Shown here: one piece after another, positions 13,156 through 23,100 of the stretch | Position numbering within the stretch: the first letter of the stretch is position 1 | Layout: each line of letters starts with the position of its first letter | DNA from: Shinisaurus crocodilurus | Taxonomy: Eukaryota; Chordata; Lepidosauria; Squamata; Shinisauridae | NCBI GenBank assembly: GCA_021292165.1 | Contig: CM037877.1 | Span: 301,336,726-301,400,725, forward strand | DNA length: 64,000 nt | Direction: 5' to 3' | Notes under the pieces: generated by a model | What the model saw: the letters and a program-made list of their open reading frames with translations, nothing else | The model's database searches: none | Told to the model about the DNA's origin: nothing | Translations under genes and position numbers: made by a program

Positions 13156-16100
13156 TAGCTCGAGGGGGCAACGCCATCATGTACCACCGCTCAGAGCGCA
13201 AGCAGAATGTCTTTCCCGCACCACAGAGGATTGCGCCCCACCCCGCCCCGCCCCATATCTGGATTAGGGGGTTTGTCTTCCGGGCAGGCTTAAGTCCTGA
13301 TACCTCTAATTAGAAGTATTTACTTTATTTTAGAGATTGAAGCCCCATCTTTAAATTTAAGTATGACTGGAATAACCTTTCACTGGAGAAGGTGTGTAGG
13401 AGCATCTTTAAATTTAAGTATGACTGGAATAACCTTTCACTGGAGAAGGTGTGTAGGAGCTTCTCCGCAGCCCCGGGACTCCCAAGAACTGCATTCCACG
13501 GCTGACTCAGCTGGCAGCTTGGCCTGGGGTCACTCCAGGGGGCTTCCAGGCAAGGCTTTTAGCCCCTCCTCAGAACCACTGTCTATTATCTTTGAGAAAT
13601 CATGGAGGACAGGTGAAGTGCCAGACGACTGGAGGAGGGCAAATGTTGTTCCCATCTTCAAAAAGGGCAAGAAGGAGGAACCTGGGAACTATAGGCCAGT
13701 CAGTCTGACATCAATCCCCGGGAAGATTTTTGAGCAGATTATAAAGAAGTCAGTCTGCAAGCACCTTGAAAACAATGCAGTGATTACTAGAAGCCAGCAT
13801 GGATTTGTCAAGAACAAATCCTGTCAGACTAATCTGATCTCATTTTTTGATCGGGTAACCTCCCTTGTGGACTGTGGGAATGCTGTGGACATTATATACC
13901 TGGACTTCAGCAAAGCTTTCGACAAAGTGCCTCATGATATCCTGATTAGTAAGCTAGCTAAGAGTGGGCTAGATGGAACAACTATCAGGTGGATCCACAA
14001 TTGGCTACAGAATCGGACTCAAAGAGTGCTTATCAATGGTTCCTTCTCAAACTGGGGAGAGGTAACGAGCGGGGTACCACAGGGCTCGGTCCTGGGCCCG
14101 GTGCTCTTCAACATTTTTATTAATGACTTGGATGAGGAGGTACAGGGAATGCTTATCAAATTTGCAGATGACACAAAGTTGGGTGGAACAGCTAATACTC
14201 TGGAAGACAGAAACAAAATTCAAAGTGACCTCGATAGGCTGGAGCGCTGGGCCGAAAACAACAGAATGAAATTTAACAGGGATAAATGCCAAGTGCTGCA
14301 CCTAGGGAGAGGAAACCAAATGCAGAGTTACAGAATGGGGGACACTTGGCTCAACAATACTACAAGTGAGAAGGATCTTGGAATTGTGGTAGATCACAAA
14401 CTGAATATGAGCCAGCAATGCGACGTGGCTGCAAAGAAGGCAAATGCAATTTTGGGCTGTATTAATAGAAGTATAGCTTCCAAATCGCGGGAAGTGATAA
14501 TTCCCCTTTACTCGGCACTGGTTAGGCCTCATCTTGAGTACTGTGTCCAGTTCTGGGCACCTCATTTTAACAAGGACATAGACAAACTGGAGAGGGTTCA
14601 GAGGAGGGCAACAAGGATGATAAAGGGACTGGAAACAAGGCCCTATGAGGAGAGACTGAAAGAACTGGGCATGTTTAGCCTTCAGAAGAGGAGACTGAGG
14701 GGAGATATGATCGCACTCTTCCAGTATTTGAAGGGATGTCACACAGAGGAGGGCAAAGATCTCTTCTCGTTCATCCCAGTTTGCAGGACACGGAATAATG
14801 GGCTCAAGTTACAGGAACCTAGATTCCACCTAAACATCAGGAAAAATTTCCTGACTGTCAGAGCAATAAGACAATGGAATCAACTACCTAGGGAGGTGGT
14901 GGGCTCTCCCAGTCTGGAGGCATTCAAGGTGCGGCTGGACAGCCATCTGTCAGGGATGCTTTGACCTGGATTCCTGCATTGAGCAGGGGGTTGGACTCGA
15001 TGGCCTTGTAGGCCCCTTCCAACTCTACTTTTCTATGATTCTATGATTCTATGATTCATCCAATGAATTTTACAGGGTGGGGGGCAGATGATGGCCTCTT
15101 CCACTCAGAGCCCTCCTCTGTTTTCCCACCGCTGCTTCCGACAATCTGAAAAGTTGGAGTAGCTGCACTTCCGAGCAGTAGTGCTAGGAGCCCCCCCCCA
15201 TCTGTTCTGAAGCACCCCGGGATTACACAACCATGCCTGGGTGGGGGGGAGTGGAGTGGGGGGGCATGGGGAGGACGAGGATTTCAAATCCTCCTAATTC
15301 TGCTTGCCAAAAAGCACGTTCATATTTTTCACAATGTTGCCAATTATGGAGGCCGTTGGACTGAGACCCTTAAGGAAAAAAACAGGGTCTGAGGTAATAA
15401 ATATGTCAAGTTCACTGTAAAGAGGAATGCTCAAATGTTGGGTTGGCAGAATTTTGCATGCCTTTGAGTTTTTCTCCTGGTTTTCCGCTCTGCTGCTGCT
15501 GGCTTCATGCCAGGGACCCAACGGCTCCTTTCTTCCTTTCAGGTGTCTGCCAAAATGGGGGGATGTGGCATGGAACGGCCTGCCGATGCGCCCGCTATTT
15601 CTGGGGTCCCAGGTGTGAGTTTGTCGTGAACGTCATTGAGGTCGACACAGGTATGACTGCTGCGGCCCCAGAAATTAGTGCAGGGGGGGAAATGTGGGGG
15701 TGCAAAATGGCCTGCGTCCCCAGATTCTGAAAGGCCAAGTTCAGTTTCGAAATTTAGCATCCAAACTGTGTTGATGCCTTACTCGAATGCTCAGGTTTGC
15801 GCACAGCATGAGGGTGTTTTCTGCCAGAAGCTCACAAGCTCAGTCTTCTCCCGTCGCCGCCGCCCCCGCCCGCCCGACCGCCCCCCCCCCCCGCCAAGGC
15901 ACCTTGATGCTCAGCTTCTCCCAGCTCCCTCCTTCAACTCCGCTCCGCTCCCCTCCCAGGGATGCCTCCTCTGTGCTGGTTCCCATGGTTAATGGGCCTT
16001 CAACATGTCTCACTGACAGTGGCAGAGGCATGGATCTTTATGGCAGTTGACGTCACAAACCGCAAATTCACGGAGGCGTTGGCTGACTGTTCCTCTCCAG

Positions 16101-19100
16101 AGTTCAAGACCTTTGCTGAGGTGTTCACACAACAGGTGAGTCCTGAGAGAAGGTGAAGATGTTCCAACTACACCCAGAGCCAAGTGTGTGCTCTGAGCCC
16201 TAGTACAGGTGAAGGGATGATAGATTCAAGGGCCCCTGAGCATTTCTCGCACATTTTTCGTCAAGCACTCAGGGGGGAACCTACAGACCAGATGATGCTG
16301 TGTCCAGACAGGACTGGGCCCCATTCGCTCTCTCTCTCTCTCTCTCTCTCATTCCAGAAAGGATTTAAGCCTGGTAATGGGGGTGGGAAGGAGAGAGAAA
16401 TGCTGTGATTAGGATCTCCTAGGGTTTTTGTTTTTCTAATTAGCAGCCCACCCACAGGGAAGATTGGGGCAGGTTGCTCTGGGAGCATTTAACCTTCCTG
16501 TGCCTTTCCCCAGTTATAATCCTCCCCCCAAAGTGGGCATTGGCTCCAAGAAGGAAAGAAAAGAGGCAGGGATGCTATAACTGTGCCTGGGGCCCCAACA
16601 GAACTAACAGCAGCTTTGTGGGGAGGGGCATTTTGATCAGGGAAAGGGGATGGAAAGAAGGAAGGGGTTCAACAAGCCGGTCTGTGGGAGCACCTCCAGT
16701 CCTCAGCGTCAGCCTCTGGCTTGCTTTGGTGGCAAAGCACTTCAGGAAGCCCTCTGACACCTTCAGGTGAGGGGTGTGTGTTTCTCTACGGCTGGACCCT
16801 CTGACTCGGTCCCTTTAGTAAATAAAATGTGAAAACTGAAGGCCCGGCCAGCCTCTTGGCTGCACTGAGTGGAGGCTTTAGAACTACAAATGCCACTGTG
16901 AGGCCTAAATTTTGCCTTCTAGGTGGAAGCAATTTACCGGAAAGTACCCGAGTACCACAACACAACCATCTTGCAGCTGAGGTGAGTAATGGAAAAGTTT
17001 CCCAGCTGCTGTCATGCACACCCTCTCCTAGCAGGAAATCTTAGCAGGGCCGGTCACTGGAGGGCGCCATGTATGCACAGAAGAGGAAACGCATTCCTGA
17101 AAAGAGAAGAAAAGCCTACACAAATGTGCATATGCTAATTTATTGGTGTAGACGCAAATAATTTAAAGAGGAATACAATAGCTACACCTCGCCACAGTGG
17201 GGAAGGCTGTAGCCTGGAGCACCTGTGTGCGTGCGTGCGTGCATGCGCCCGCTGTGCCGGCACTTGCTCTGCTGCCCAGCTGCTGCTAACCACCGTGGGT
17301 GCGCCACACTGCCCTCCCTTCTGGGGTCCTTTATCGTTAAAGTGGACTTGGACTGGGCAGCCCTTTAAACCGAGGACACCTTTGCTTCCAAGAGAGGGCA
17401 TCTTCAAATAGAGGACTGCCCTCCCTACGGCTGGGCCCACAGACCAATTCGTGCTCTCCCTGCCGCCTCTTCTCCTGCCTCCCGGCCAGCCCCTCAGGAC
17501 AGTGGTGGAGCCCTCAGGGCTCTTGTTTTTAAAAAAGTTTGAATGTGGATGTTTCTTCGTGAGGCCAGTAAGCACATTTCCCAGTCCAGTAGAGCAGTTT
17601 TGCTGGGAAAGACTTGGCTTGTGGAAGAGGGATGTGTCCTGCTAGCGGCCCAAGGGGGAGCCAGAGTGCTCCATGAGAGGTTGTCTGGAGGGGAATGGTT
17701 CTGGGGAAGTCCTCCATGGTAATAAAAGACCTGAGTAGCATAGCCGCCATTTTGGAGGTCATCATAGGAGATGCACCACATTTAAAGACAAGGATGCTGT
17801 TTTGTTGCAGGAGGCACTCCATATCAAATAAATATTTATGCGGTCGCAGAAGCATTGCCTTACAATTTATCGGAGGCAACAAAAGAAATCCACTGGGATC
17901 CTATGCAATACGCCAGTGTCACATGTTCAGCTGTCATGTGTGAGGCAACCTGGCCGGCCGTCTCTGGCCTGAGCCACGTATAACGAAGCAGCACATGGCA
18001 GTCGGAGGCCACCCACGGGCAAAGAGGGCCTGCTAACGGGGGTCTGGGTGGGGTTGTGTCCTAGGTGCAGAGAGGGCCACCTGGCCTGCGGCCGAAATCA
18101 GGCCAGCAACCGCTGCAGGTGGCCGTGTGCCGCTCAAAAGCCAAAGGCTCCCTCTCCGGTCGGGCGGCCGGTCTCTCTCGCTGTGCTGGCCTCTCACATC
18201 TGCAGACGGGCCTTGCCCGTGCTGGCCGCCTCCCTGGTTTCTGCACCAGGCCCATCGGCTTGCATGATGTGTGCCTTTGCTAGCCAAACAAAATGGCTGC
18301 CTGGAAGCCAAGGTTGCTTGTGCCGGGTTTTGAGAAGGCCTTTGGGCACCCTCCACGGCACCAGGACCAGGAGCGGGCCAAGGAAGAGCCTCTGCCTCCT
18401 CTTTGATGCCTTCTCGGTTTGATCCTGCAGCCCGGGCAGCGTTGTGGTGCACCACAAGGTCCACGTGATGCTCCCGCTCAGTGCCAAAGTTGGAGAGGTG
18501 TTTCGGAACGTGTCTTCGCAGCTTGTGGCGGCGTTCCGTGGTGCAGCCCAGGAGCAGAAGTGCGGTGCTGGTTTTGGTGAGTCCCTCCGTCGCTGGAGCA
18601 GGTGCGAAACCAGGTGGAGAAAGAGACGCCAACCGCAGGGGATCCAGGATGGTGGTGGTGGGGGGCAGCTGAGCCGGAGCCAGGGCCTACTTTCAAAACT
18701 GATAGGTGCCGGGGCTCAGGCTTGCACAGAGGCCTGGAAGACATGTGGAAGCCCAGTGGCACGGCTGTCAGCTCCCTGCACAGGCTCAGAGGCATCTCAT
18801 TGTCCGTTCTCCCTTGCCCCCCTCCGCTTCTGCCTCCTGGAACTTCTTCCCAGTCCCCCCCACCCGTCATGGCCTTTCCCAGACCCACAAGGCCTTTGGG
18901 TTAATGGCACCCCTGAGTCCTGCTTTGAAGTATGAGCCATGCAGGGAGGGAGGGAGGGAGGGAGGGGGGGAAGGGAAGAGCCGCTGTTCCCCCTCCCATA
19001 TTTCTCCCCCCCGCCCCCCACCACAGCCCCTCCCCGGCCCCCGGGGCCACAACAGCCCTCTCGCTCCGCGTGCCCAACCGTGGCTCCTCTCCCTTCCCTC

Positions 19101-21371
19101 GCAGCCAGCCTGTGCTTCGATGCCTCGTCCATCCACTCTTCCGAAGGGGGCATCAGAATTGACAGTGACGGTGAGTGTCACGGCGAGACCCCCCCACCCC
19201 CGCGGGTCACTGGCCGCCTCCGCCCCCCCTGACTCCTCCTTTCCCACTGCAGGACTCTGCCGACGGGCCGTCCCCGCCGGGTTCAGCCCCCACTTCTCTG
19301 GCCGCCCCACAGGCGCTGGGTTCGAGTGCGTCACCCGGTGCGCTGAGGGCCGCCCGGGCTCCATCCGTTGCAAGCACGGGCGATGCCAGGTCCCCATCTC
19401 TGGGCCCCGATGCTAGTAAGTAAGCTCGTGCACAAGTGAGGGACCAGGAGAACCTGCGCCTGCCCAGGCTCCCCCCCCCACGCATCCTGTGGCTTGGCTC
19501 ACTTCCGTGAGTCGCCTGGAGCTGTTTGCTCCGCTGCCTCTTGGTCCCTTGTGCACCCCCTGGCCGTGGGCGCTTGATGCTGTTCTCTGCCTGAGGCATG
19601 TCGGCTGCCCTGGATGGTGAGGCTCAGGTGGGCGGGGATGGATGCCCCTGCATTTGGGGAGGGGCTCTGGGCTCAACAGCCTTTAGGGGACCCTCCAAAT
19701 TAAGAATGTAAATGCAGCAGAAGAGCTCTGACGCTGGATCAGGCCGAAGGCTGCCCTCTCATCCCGCAGCCAGCTTTCCCCCAGCGGCCAGCCAGACGCC
19801 TTCGGGCACGGCCTCGTGGGCTCGGAGGTGGACTGCCTCTCTGCATGGAGGCTCAACAGAGCCACGGCAAGCAGCTCCCGGGCCCTGACAGACTGGCCTC
19901 CTGGGAAAGCGCCTCACCCCCCCCCAGGAAGGCTTCCTTCTGTGCCGATGCGCTCATCCTGCCGCGAGCCCCCTCAGCTGCTTCCGTGCCGTGTGAAGAG
20001 GGCTGGCCTGCTGCTGCTCTGCCCCCCCCCCCCGCCCCATTTCACTGCATGACCTTGAACGCTGCTACTGATTTATGGAAGGAGGAGGAGAAACACCTCC
20101 CGCTCGCGCCAGGCGTCATTTTATGCACCTCTGCTGTGTCTCCTCTCCCCGCACAAGCCGTTCTTCTAAGCTAAGCCTCCCACCCGCCACCTTAAGAACA
20201 TCAGAAGAGCCCTGGTGCTGGATCGGACCCAGGGCCCACCTAGTCCAGCTTCCTGTTCGCACAGGGGCCAGCCAGCTGCCCACGGGACCCCACAAGCAGG
20301 ACAGGGGTGCAGCAGCACCCTCCCGCCCATGTTCCCCAGCGACGGGTGTACATAGATAGGCACACAGGGAGCACAACCTTTCCTGAGAGGGGAGTTGCTC
20401 CAGCCCCCGATCATGCTGGCTGTCCTCTCCTGCCCCACTTTTCCAGGTCTTTTTGAGGTGGGGAGGGGGAGTCTGTGTCATAATTTGGATGAGGGGAGAC
20501 ACGGCGGTCCGGTCCGGGGGGCTGCCCCGTTGCTGATTGTTCTTCTCCCGGCAGCTGCCCTGATACGGACACCTCCTGGTTCTTGGGGGATCGTTGTGAT
20601 GTCCACGTCAGCAAAGTGGGGCTGTGCGTTGGCCTCGTGCTCAGCATCACAGCTGCGCTGGCCGCTGCGCTGGCCGTGGTAAGAACCGGGGCAGGGTGTG
20701 GGGCGCGGCTCAGACTTCGGGGCGGTTGGCGGCGGGAGTGGCGCTAGCAGGTCAAAGCAGGAGTGGCCACGACTGGACTGACCGGGTCCTGGAGCAGCGG
20801 GAAGGGCTGGCTCGGGGACAGGAGAAGGGGGGCAGAAAGAGCTCAGAATCAGGCAGGCAGGGGGGCTGGCGCGCTCCCCCTCGGCAGGCCATGGGGCGGG
20901 AGTGCAGAGCCCCTTCCAGCCCGAGAGCCGGATTCCATTTTGGAGAAGGTTGGGGGGGAATTCCAGTGGTGGTGGGGGGTCAAAGGGAACGGGTGGGGTG
21001 AAAAATACAAAAAAAAAACCCCTGCCTATTGTAGCTTAAAGCTGCAACTGTCAGCTTTAGGAGAGACATTTTAGCCTTTTAGGGTGGGGGGAAAGCTGCA
21101 CAAAACCCGGGAAACCCCCAAGCCATCTGTAGCTGGGCCAGGGGAGGGCGTGTGGCCATCTGGGGGGCCGGGTCTGGCCCCTGGGCTGGAGGTTCCCCAC
21201 CCCTGCTTTAGGGAGAAGGTGCCTTTAAGAGGCACCAAATGTTCCTCCAAAAGATAACCGCGCGGACAGGCTGGGGGATCATTGCAGGTGGGGGGAACCT
21301 GCGCTCAGCCCCCCAGAGCAGGACTCCCAGTTCTCACCCCTCTTCTCTCCCAGGCGCAGCTTCGGAAATGA
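10912..21371 (+). CDS. Short SEA/EGF transmembrane protein of the MUC3/12/17 family, lacking a mucin repeat domain
   Basis: Eleven exons join in frame to 1185 nt (394 aa): 10912-10984 signal peptide (ISAFLLLSFLCTTTG); 11272-11427 and 12838-12993 duplicated EGF-like exons (CLHGG/CLNGG...CICPPAYYGPRC, then a short Ser/Thr/Pro linker); 15543-15650 another EGF-like module (CQNGGMW...CRCARYFWGPRC); 16020-16135, 16923-16981 and 18431-18576 SEA domain with the GSVVV autocleavage motif; 19105-19170 linker; 19253-19415 EGF-like; 20555-20678 membrane helix; 21354-21371 AQLRK and stop. All junctions have GT/AG ends and compatible phases. The SEA-EGF-membrane order is that of MUC3/12/17 and MUC13. No PTS exon lies between the signal peptide and EGF exons (only 287 bp of intron). 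The tail is five residues and has no PDZ motif. It probably acts at an epithelial surface as a cleaved, non-covalently held type I protein. The start codon is chosen for the signal peptide; an in-frame ATG at 10819 would give a poor leader. Confidence 0.82.
11650..12690 (-). mobile_element. L2-type LINE fragment, antisense
   Basis: The minus strand encodes L2 reverse-transcriptase C-terminal phrases such as DWMRAKKLKLNPDKTEMLLV and LVTPKLDYRNALYMGLPLK, interrupted by stops. The + strand left end shows the reversed L2 3' end (CTATACTGCCCAGTAGCCGA). The copy is degenerate and older than the CR1 copies. It separates the two duplicated EGF exons of mucin gene 2. Confidence 0.8.
13112..13152. repeat. 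(GT)n microsatellite
   Basis: About 20 GT units lie in the second copy of the duplicated intron. The first copy has only a short GTGTGT and an AT run at the corresponding place. Confidence 0.9.
13347..13460 (+). repeat. Perfect tandem duplication, 57-bp period
   Basis: Two identical 57-bp units (13347-13403 and 13404-13460), starting ATCTTTAAATTTAAGTATGA. The period is a multiple of three, so it creates a spurious in-frame leader for the downstream CR1 open frame. Confidence 0.92.
13560..15057 (+). mobile_element. CR1 LINE with intact reverse transcriptase reading frame, 5'-truncated
   Basis: The frame is open to its natural stop at 14964 and spans the RT domain: RTGEVPDDWRRANVVPIFKK, YLDFSKAFDKVPHDILISKL, GVPQGSVLGP and the FADD catalytic box. 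The 3' end has three ATTCTATG-type repeats. The endonuclease domain is absent. It is inserted sense in an intron of mucin gene 2. The open frame upstream of about 13560 (from 13363) belongs to the flanking 57-bp tandem repeat, not to CR1. Confidence 0.94.
16327..16350. repeat. (TC)n microsatellite
   Basis: An uninterrupted CT/TC run within the intron between SEA exons 1 and 2 of mucin gene 2. Confidence 0.85.
20190..20420 (-). mobile_element. L3/CR1-like LINE 3' fragment, antisense
   Basis: Starts with TTAAGAACATCAGAAGAGCC and runs through GATCGGACCCAGGGCCCACC to GTTCCCCAGCGACGGG. Related fragments, all antisense, lie at about 19700-19850, 21440-21700, 45590-45870, 47725-47900 and 48573-49385. 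This copy is in the intron before the membrane exon of mucin gene 2. Confidence 0.6.
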
Positions 21372-22151
21372 CCATCCCCCGTTCTCCAGAAGATGTCTTG
21401 GGAAGGTGGCAGCAGCTGAACTGGGGGGGGGGAGCAGCATTCTGTCCCCCCAGTGGCCCAGCAGACGCCCCCACGGGAAGCCCACAAGCAGGTCACAAGC
21501 GCAACAGCACCCTCCCGCCCATGTTCCCCAGCAACTGGAGTACACAGGCACACAGCCGCTGATGCTGGGGGGAGCCCAGAGCCAGCAGGACTGGCAGCAG
21601 CCATGGTGGATAGCCTTCTGCTCCTCCATGGATCCGTCCAGGCCCCTTTAAGGCCATCCAAACTGGTGTCCTTTGCTAAATCGAATTCCAGTGTTGGGGG
21701 AAATGTAGTCCTGAAAGCCAAATTTAAGCTGCTAGAGAGGAGGCTGTTCCTTGGTGCGGGGTCATTAGCCAGGCGGAGCCTCCTTCACCAAAGTTCCTCC
21801 TCAGTCCTGGAACCCCACAACTGCTCTGGTCTGTGAGTCCAGTCTGAGGTGGGACCACCTGGCCACCAAACTGTTGGACGCAGCCTGGCAAGGCGGTCCT
21901 CGGCATCTCGCTGCTCAGAGTTGTGCCTTGGGCCAGGGGCCTGGTAGAGTAATTCTCAGCCTCTGCTGTCCCTTGCCTTGTGGGTTTGGGGAGGGGGGGT
22001 CTGTCTGCCCCCAGGGCCGCCCATCCCTTGAAGAAGCTTCTTTCTGTGACACTGGTCCAGATTTGGGCCACTGCGGTGAAAAGTGGGTTTTGGCTGGGGC
22101 TTGGTTTGGCTTGCTAAGTCCCTGGGGCTTCTTTTCTATGCCAGGAATAAA
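21372..22151 (+). other. 3'UTR and polyadenylation signal of mucin gene 2
   Basis: AATAAA at 22146-22151 is the first on the + strand after the TGA at 21369-21371. The UTR includes an antisense L3/CR1-like LINE fragment (about 21440-21700, with the phrase CCGCCCATGTTCCCCAGCAA). The end is inferred from the signal alone. Confidence 0.5.
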
Positions 22152-22961
22152 GCAGAGAATGCCTCTGAGCATATGCAGTGTGTGTTTCCCTTTTCACCGA
22201 GAAACGGCAGCCCCGCCCCATGCATCTGGGGCTGAGGCTCTTTTTAGGCTCCTTGGGCAGGGGGTGGGGAGTGTGTCTTGGCCTCTTGGCTCATGCCACC
22301 GTGTTTATGAGCCTCTTTGGGATGGCACAAGCTTTGGGCCTTTGTGGCTGCTGACTCAGCATTTGGCAAGAGCCTGCCTGTGTTTTGCACATTGATGACA
22401 AACTGGGCATTCTCGGCAGCCTTGACCTAATCTCTCTTTCCTGGTAATGGGCCGGACTTTGTCCGTTGCCTTAAGCTGACTAGATTGCCAGGGCCTGAAG
22501 CTGGGAGATCCTCCTGGCTCGGTTCAGGGCCGGCCGGGCGCCCAGTCCCGTCCTGCGCTCGCTCCCCCGCCAGGAACAGGCCCGTGCTTGATGAGGAGGA
22601 ATCCCCCCTCCGTCCTCTCCCAGGCACTGACTGATCAGAGGAAACACCCGTGGACAGGCTGTCCCCGGGCCGGCGGGCCGGCTCGGGGTTCTTATCTCCT
22701 GTGGCTTTTGGCTGTAGAAGGACAAGTTCCAGTGTGCCTCTCCCAAGGCTGAGACGCAGCAGTGGGGCACGTCAAGAGTGCCTTTTCCTTGTCGGTGGGT
22801 GGGCGAACTGTGGCTTCCCCATTGGGCCCGAGTCCCATGGCCTCCCCAGGCAGGAACTGGAAGCGCTTCCCAATGGGGCCGATGTGCCGCTGCTTCCTCA
22901 CACATAATGACCGACTGCGGAGCTCACTCTGGCTGGACTAAAGCTGTGGGTTCAGCTTCAT

Positions 22962-23100
22962 TGGTCCATCCGGCACGCAGTGGTTTAGCCTGGGGGCGCG
23001 GGGAGCTGCAGCTCTCTAGCACAGGGTCCGTCCCCAGCACCCACCACGCGAGACACTTTTAAGTGGAGCCAGTGCCAGAGATCGGACCTGGTTTGGGGCT
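22962..23100 (+). repeat. Unclassified repeat, possible LTR U5 fragment (copy A)
   Basis: About 135 bp nearly identical to 25416-25555, from GGTCCATCCGGCACGCAGTG to GCCAGAGATCGGACCTGGTT. In this copy the TATA and AATAAA elements seen upstream of copy B are absent. Confidence 0.45.

Larger units (their letters stand above)
11127..13228 (+). repeat. Local duplication of an EGF exon with flanking introns
   Basis: The unit at about 11127-11640 recurs at about 12692-13228. The two 156-nt exons differ at only three positions that I can count, each changing an amino acid (His/Asn, Ser/Ala, Thr/Ala). Intron flanks also align, with a GT-repeat expansion in the second copy. The exon is phase 1-1, so duplication keeps the frame. 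An antisense L2 LINE occupies the space between the copies. Confidence 0.85.

Noticed and set aside
18941..18967. GGGA repeat array as a possible CRISPR-like or regulatory array
   Set aside because: A simple tetranucleotide run without spacers in a vertebrate genome.
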